Positions 5,979 to 8,608 of a DNA stretch of 8,608 nucleotides are shown piece after piece. A program made the translations under genes and the position numbers. A model generated the notes under the pieces. It worked only from the letters and a program-made list of their open reading frames with translations, did no database searches and had not been told where the DNA came from. Within the stretch, counting starts at the first letter, position 1. Every line of letters starts with the position of its first letter. Origin of the DNA: Burkholderiales bacterium (GTDB lineage: Bacteria > Pseudomonadota > Gammaproteobacteria > Burkholderiales > Burkholderiaceae); assembly GCA_903643055.1 (NCBI GenBank), contig CAHJWV010000134.1:1-8608 (forward strand), read 5' to 3'.

Positions 5979-7856
5979 TCATGACGACGGATTCGAATGG
6001 CGCGATGCCAGCAAGGCCTGGAAAGAGCTTGGCGCTGCGGCAGCGTCCTGCGTGAGCGTCTTGCTGCGCACCGAACCCGGCACGTTGCCCGCCTTCAACG
6101 CGCTGCGCGCGGCTTGCAAGGCCTCGGCAATGTCTTTCGAGCTGATCGTCAGCACCCGGCCATAGCGCTGCGCAATCTGCGCCAGCGCGACAGCCACCTT
6201 GCTGGGCGCCGTCAGCGTGACCACGTCGACAATCTCGTTGGCCGCACTGGCGGCGATGCGCAGTGCATCGCCATCGCTGTCAGGTTGGCGCACCGGGCGC
6301 AGCAACGACAGGCGGCGGATCATGTGCAGCACTTCGTCGTTCAGGCCCCAATGGCGCGCTACTGCCGCGCCGAGCGATTCCACGTCCACGCCCAGCACCG
6401 CATACGACGCGTTTTCTTCGCTCATGCCCGGCATCTCGGCCTCGCCGGGCTTCGGTGGCGGCAAGGTCTGCAGCAGCGATTGAATCTGTTCGGCCTCGTC
6501 CGGAAAGTGGTACTGCACCAGCAGGCGCCCGAGGTTCTGCAACGCCGCCACGAGGTAGATGACCTCCGGGTCATAGCCCGCCGGGCGCAGCTCCTGGGCC
6601 AGATGGCCGGCCATGCGGGTGCGGTCCATCAGCCGCTGCAACGCCGTGGCCTTGTCTTCATCGAGCGGGCCCGGCCAGGGCCGAAGCGCGGCGGCCGCAT
6701 GGCGCAAGCCTTTCAGCCCGACCAGCGCGATGGCGCGGCGGATCGTCAACACCGGCCCGTTGCCCGAGATCTGGCTGCCCTGCACATGGGCCGAATTCAC
6801 GTTGCGCAGCAACTCGAAGCTCAGCGCCATGTCCTGCAACACCTGCTCGGCCATCTCGTCGGTGCGCTGGCCTTCGGCGACTGCCAGCCGCGCGACCCGC
6901 GCGCCGACATTCGGCCCGGCTGGCAAATGGCCAACGGTGCGCAGCCGGTCGATCAGCAGCGCGAGTGCGCCGCCCTGCTCTTCGGCGGCTGCTTCGCGCC
7001 AGCCTTCCAGCGCCGTCAGCAGCGTGCGCGCGTTGTGATAACGCAGCCGCTCCTGGCCGGTCGTGGTTCGGTTCGCGATCGCGCGCAGCGCCTCCGGCAC
7101 CGGCTGCGGCGTGGTCCAGGGCAGGCGCACCAGCTCCCGGCCCAAGGGCGGCAAGCGGTGCAGCACGCGATGGGTGTCGTGCTCATCGAGCGCCGGCTGC
7201 GCGCACAGCAGGTGGTGCATCAACACCCCGACCGTCAGCACATCGCGCACGGCGGCCTGGCGCGTGACGCGCAATTGGTAAGGGTCGAGCGGCATCGCGC
7301 GCCCGTGAGCCCGGTCGGGCGTCGGCTCGAGCGGCTCTTCGGTGATTCCGGCCGCCGCCAGCCCCATTACGCGCAACACGCCTTGTTCGCTGATCAGCAG
7401 GTGGTGCAGTTGAAGGTCACCATGAACCACGCCGGCCTCATGCGCAAACGCCAGACCTTGCAACAGCTGGATCAGCCATTCGACGGTCTCTGCCGGCGAC
7501 AGCTGCGGCTGCGCGGCCAGCCGTTCGACCAGCGTGACGCCCAAGGCGCGATCGACGGCGACATAAGGCCAATGGTCTTGCACGCCGATCTCCACCGCAT
7601 GCGCCAGGTTCGGGTGCGTGATGCGCGTGGCCTTGCGGGCCTCGGCCGTCCAGCGCTCCTGCGCTGCGACGTCAACGGGCTGCACCCGAGGCATCGTCAT
7701 CATCAGCTCTTGGGTTGAACGCGGATCGAACGCCAGCCACACCATCGTGCGGTCGCTCTTGCCCAGCAACTGGCGCAGCTCGAAGCGGCCGAACGCGCGG
7801 GTGGCGTTTGGATTGGCTGCGGTGTGGTCCGCTGCGGGAGGGTCCGTTTCGAGCAT
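5979..7856 (-). CDS. pseudokinase-HDOD protein, paralogue of the next gene
   Basis: The product is 625 residues from the chosen start. Residues 22 to about 285 align with the kinase domain of the downstream gene (GRFELR, then VWLAFDPR, at the same spacing), but the catalytic motifs are lost. The glycine loop reads GKSDRT (32-37), the VAVK Lys is Thr54, HRDLKPSN reads HGDLQLHH (145-152) and DFG reads GLA (165-167). The GTPGYMSPE segment is absent. Only the alpha-C Glu (72) and the catalytic-loop Asp (147) remain, so phosphotransfer is very unlikely. Residues about 298-523 are an HDOD domain with QNLGRLL (440-446). There is no GAF domain, and a Ser/Ala-rich tail ends the protein. It probably acts by binding, for example to its active paralogue. 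The start is uncertain. I prefer the ATG at 7854-7856, since the extra 37 codons back to a GTG at 7965-7967 have atypical third positions and neither start has a clear RBS. The gene lies 61 bases upstream of the kinase gene, probably in one transcript. Confidence 0.9.
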   Translation of the reverse strand: MLETDPPAADHTAANPNATRAFGRFELRQLLGKSDRTMVWLAFDPRSTQELMMTMPRVQPVDVAAQERWTAEARKATRITHPNLAHAVEIGVQDHWPYVAVDRALGVTLVERLAAQPQLSPAETVEWLIQLLQGLAFAHEAGVVHGDLQLHHLLISEQGVLRVMGLAAAGITEEPLEPTPDRAHGRAMPLDPYQLRVTRQAAVRDVLTVGVLMHHLLCAQPALDEHDTHRVLHRLPPLGRELVRLPWTTPQPVPEALRAIANRTTTGQERLRYHNARTLLTALEGWREAAAEEQGGALALLIDRLRTVGHLPAGPNVGARVARLAVAEGQRTDEMAEQVLQDMALSFELLRNVNSAHVQGSQISGNGPVLTIRRAIALVGLKGLRHAAAALRPWPGPLDEDKATALQRLMDRTRMAGHLAQELRPAGYDPEVIYLVAALQNLGRLLVQYHFPDEAEQIQSLLQTLPPPKPGEAEMPGMSEENASYAVLGVDVESLGAAVARHWGLNDEVLHMIRRLSLLRPVRQPDSDGDALRIAASAANEIVDVVTLTAPSKVAVALAQIAQRYGRVLTISSKDIAEALQAARSALKAGNVPGSVRSKTLTQDAAAAPSSFQALLASRHSNPSS

Positions 7857-7871
7857 GGGGGCGCAGTCGCT

Positions 7872-7918
7872 GACATGAAGTTGGCGAATGACCCCATTGG
7901 ACGACCGGCCTTCATGTC
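7872..7918. repeat. 9-bp inverted repeat ahead of the pseudokinase gene
   Basis: GACATGAAG (7872-7880) and CTTCATGTC (7910-7918) are perfect reverse complements with a 29-base spacer. A smaller AATG/CATT pair sits near the centre of the spacer (7887-7898). The inner end lies 15 bases before the preferred start at 7856. It could be a leader hairpin that affects translation, or an operator. If the longer GTG start is used it would lie inside coding sequence. Confidence 0.35.
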
Positions 7919-8010
7919 GCAATGCGCGGATCAGATCGGAAATACCTGCCCAATTCGCAAGCTGCACGTCAATTGCAGGGCCGCTGTGAATTCGGTCGCT
8001 GTGGCCGGCA

Positions 8011-8036
8011 CCTCACGCGTTTTCCTCACGCGGTTT
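8011..8036. repeat. 13-base tandem repeat upstream of the pseudokinase-kinase cluster
   Basis: CCTCACGCGTTTT is followed immediately by CCTCACGCGGTTT, 12 of 13 bases identical. On the genes' strand the core is CGCGTGAGG. It lies in the 257-base gap between the nuclease gene and the pseudokinase gene, about 155-180 bases before the preferred start, where an activator or repressor could bind. No clear -35/-10 pair was found in this gap, which otherwise shows no gene. Confidence 0.35.
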
Positions 8037-8113
8037 GCAGCGGCCATCGACGCAGCCCCCATGGGCCACGCAGAACGCTCGATGCGTTTGGCAGGCACCG
8101 ATGAATCAGCCGC

Positions 8114-8608
8114 TCAGCCCAACACGGCGTCCACTTCCAGCACCTCACCGGCGCCGCTGATCAACGCGCAGCGCACGGCATCGTGCGGCTGCAGGCGCTG
8201 CACGACCTCGCGGTAACGCCGCAGTTGCGCCTGGTACTCCAGCTGCGCCTGCGGTTGATGGGCCAACTTGTAGTCGAGCACCCACCATTCGCGCTCGCCC
8301 GAATCGGTCTGCAGCGCCACCAGGCGATCGATGCGCAACAGCTCATCGCCATCGGCGATCGGCACCTCGTTGCCGGACCATGCCAACGCCGCGCCGTCGA
8401 AGAAGCGCCGGCAGGCCGGGCTGCGCAGAATGGCGCCCGCGCGCCGAGCCACCTCCGCCGGCGCCACCGCGAATTCGATGGCCGCGGCAGCGGCCAGCGT
8501 CGGCAGGTCCACGTCATCGAGTGCCGTGCCGACGGTGGCCCATTCGAGCACCCGGTGCATCGCACTGCCCACGCGCGAAGCTTCCGACGCCGGCTCGCGC
8601 ACCGGGCG
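8114..8608 (-). CDS. C-terminal nuclease domain of an AddA/RecB-like helicase-nuclease (partial)
   Basis: The last 164 residues are visible; the frame is open to the right edge, so the N-terminal part, expected to be a UvrD-type helicase, is outside. The fragment has the full motif set of the RecB/AddA/Cas4 branch of PD-(D/E)XK nucleases. These are GSAMH (14-18, the G-x-x-x-H motif), Glu81, RIDRL with Asp94, LDYK (111-114, catalytic Asp and Lys) and QLRRY (128-132, the Q-x-x-x-Y motif). Such enzymes resect double-strand DNA breaks for recombination. The helicase part is inferred from family precedent, since a stand-alone RecB-like nuclease would also fit what is seen. The TGA at 8114-8116 ends the gene. 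It lies 257 bases upstream of the pseudokinase gene on the same strand, and a shared transcript is possible but not indicated. Confidence 0.85.
   Translation of the reverse strand, partial: RPVREPASEASRVGSAMHRVLEWATVGTALDDVDLPTLAAAAAIEFAVAPAEVARRAGAILRSPACRRFFDGAALAWSGNEVPIADGDELLRIDRLVALQTDSGEREWWVLDYKLAHQPQAQLEYQAQLRRYREVVQRLQPHDAVRCALISGAGEVLEVDAVLG

Noticed and set aside
5997..7718. 573-codon open frame on the plus strand
   Set aside because: It is the antisense of the pseudokinase-HDOD gene. Its Arg/Gln/His-rich composition is typical of the antisense frame of GC-rich coding DNA.
7857..7967. 37-codon N-terminal extension of the pseudokinase from a GTG
   Set aside because: Codon third positions are less GC-rich than in the body of the gene, there is no RBS, and the paralogue has no such extension. 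It cannot be fully excluded.

Overview
The window is GC-rich, densely coding bacterial chromosome. The protein families and codon choice suggest a betaproteobacterium of the order Burkholderiales. This is inferred from gene style; no rRNA or marker gene is present. No tRNA, rRNA, CRISPR array, transposase or integron feature was seen.

Layout, left to right. (1) 1-119: the last 38 codons of an unrecognised plus-strand gene, with a candidate intrinsic terminator at 249-272. (2) 256-591, minus: a small, very hydrophilic, probably disordered protein with a good RBS and a 9-bp direct repeat in its upstream region. (3) 785-1195, minus: a BLUF-fold protein that has lost the flavin-photocycle Tyr and Gln. 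(4) 1322-2059, plus, divergent from the BLUF gene: a Crp/Fnr-family regulator with a CxxC near its N-terminus. (5) 2094-3197, minus, convergent with the regulator: a secreted LivK-type (Peripla_BP_6) substrate-binding protein with no transporter genes beside it. (6) 3479-7856, minus: a two-gene cluster. The upstream gene encodes a pseudokinase-HDOD protein and the downstream gene an apparently active Ser/Thr kinase-HDOD-GAF protein. They are clear paralogues. (7) 8114-8608, minus: the C-terminal PD-(D/E)XK nuclease domain of an AddA/RecB-like helicase-nuclease that runs off the right edge.

The most interesting unit is the pseudokinase/kinase pair. Both proteins carry an HDOD domain whose HD dyad position reads Gln-Asn. 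One kinase domain keeps every catalytic motif and the other has lost nearly all of them. This suggests a signalling module in which a dead kinase scaffolds or regulates its live neighbour. The degenerate BLUF protein is the second point of interest: it probably uses the photoreceptor fold without BLUF photochemistry. Several short repeats in the promoter-side gaps are recorded as candidate regulatory sites; none has been tested.
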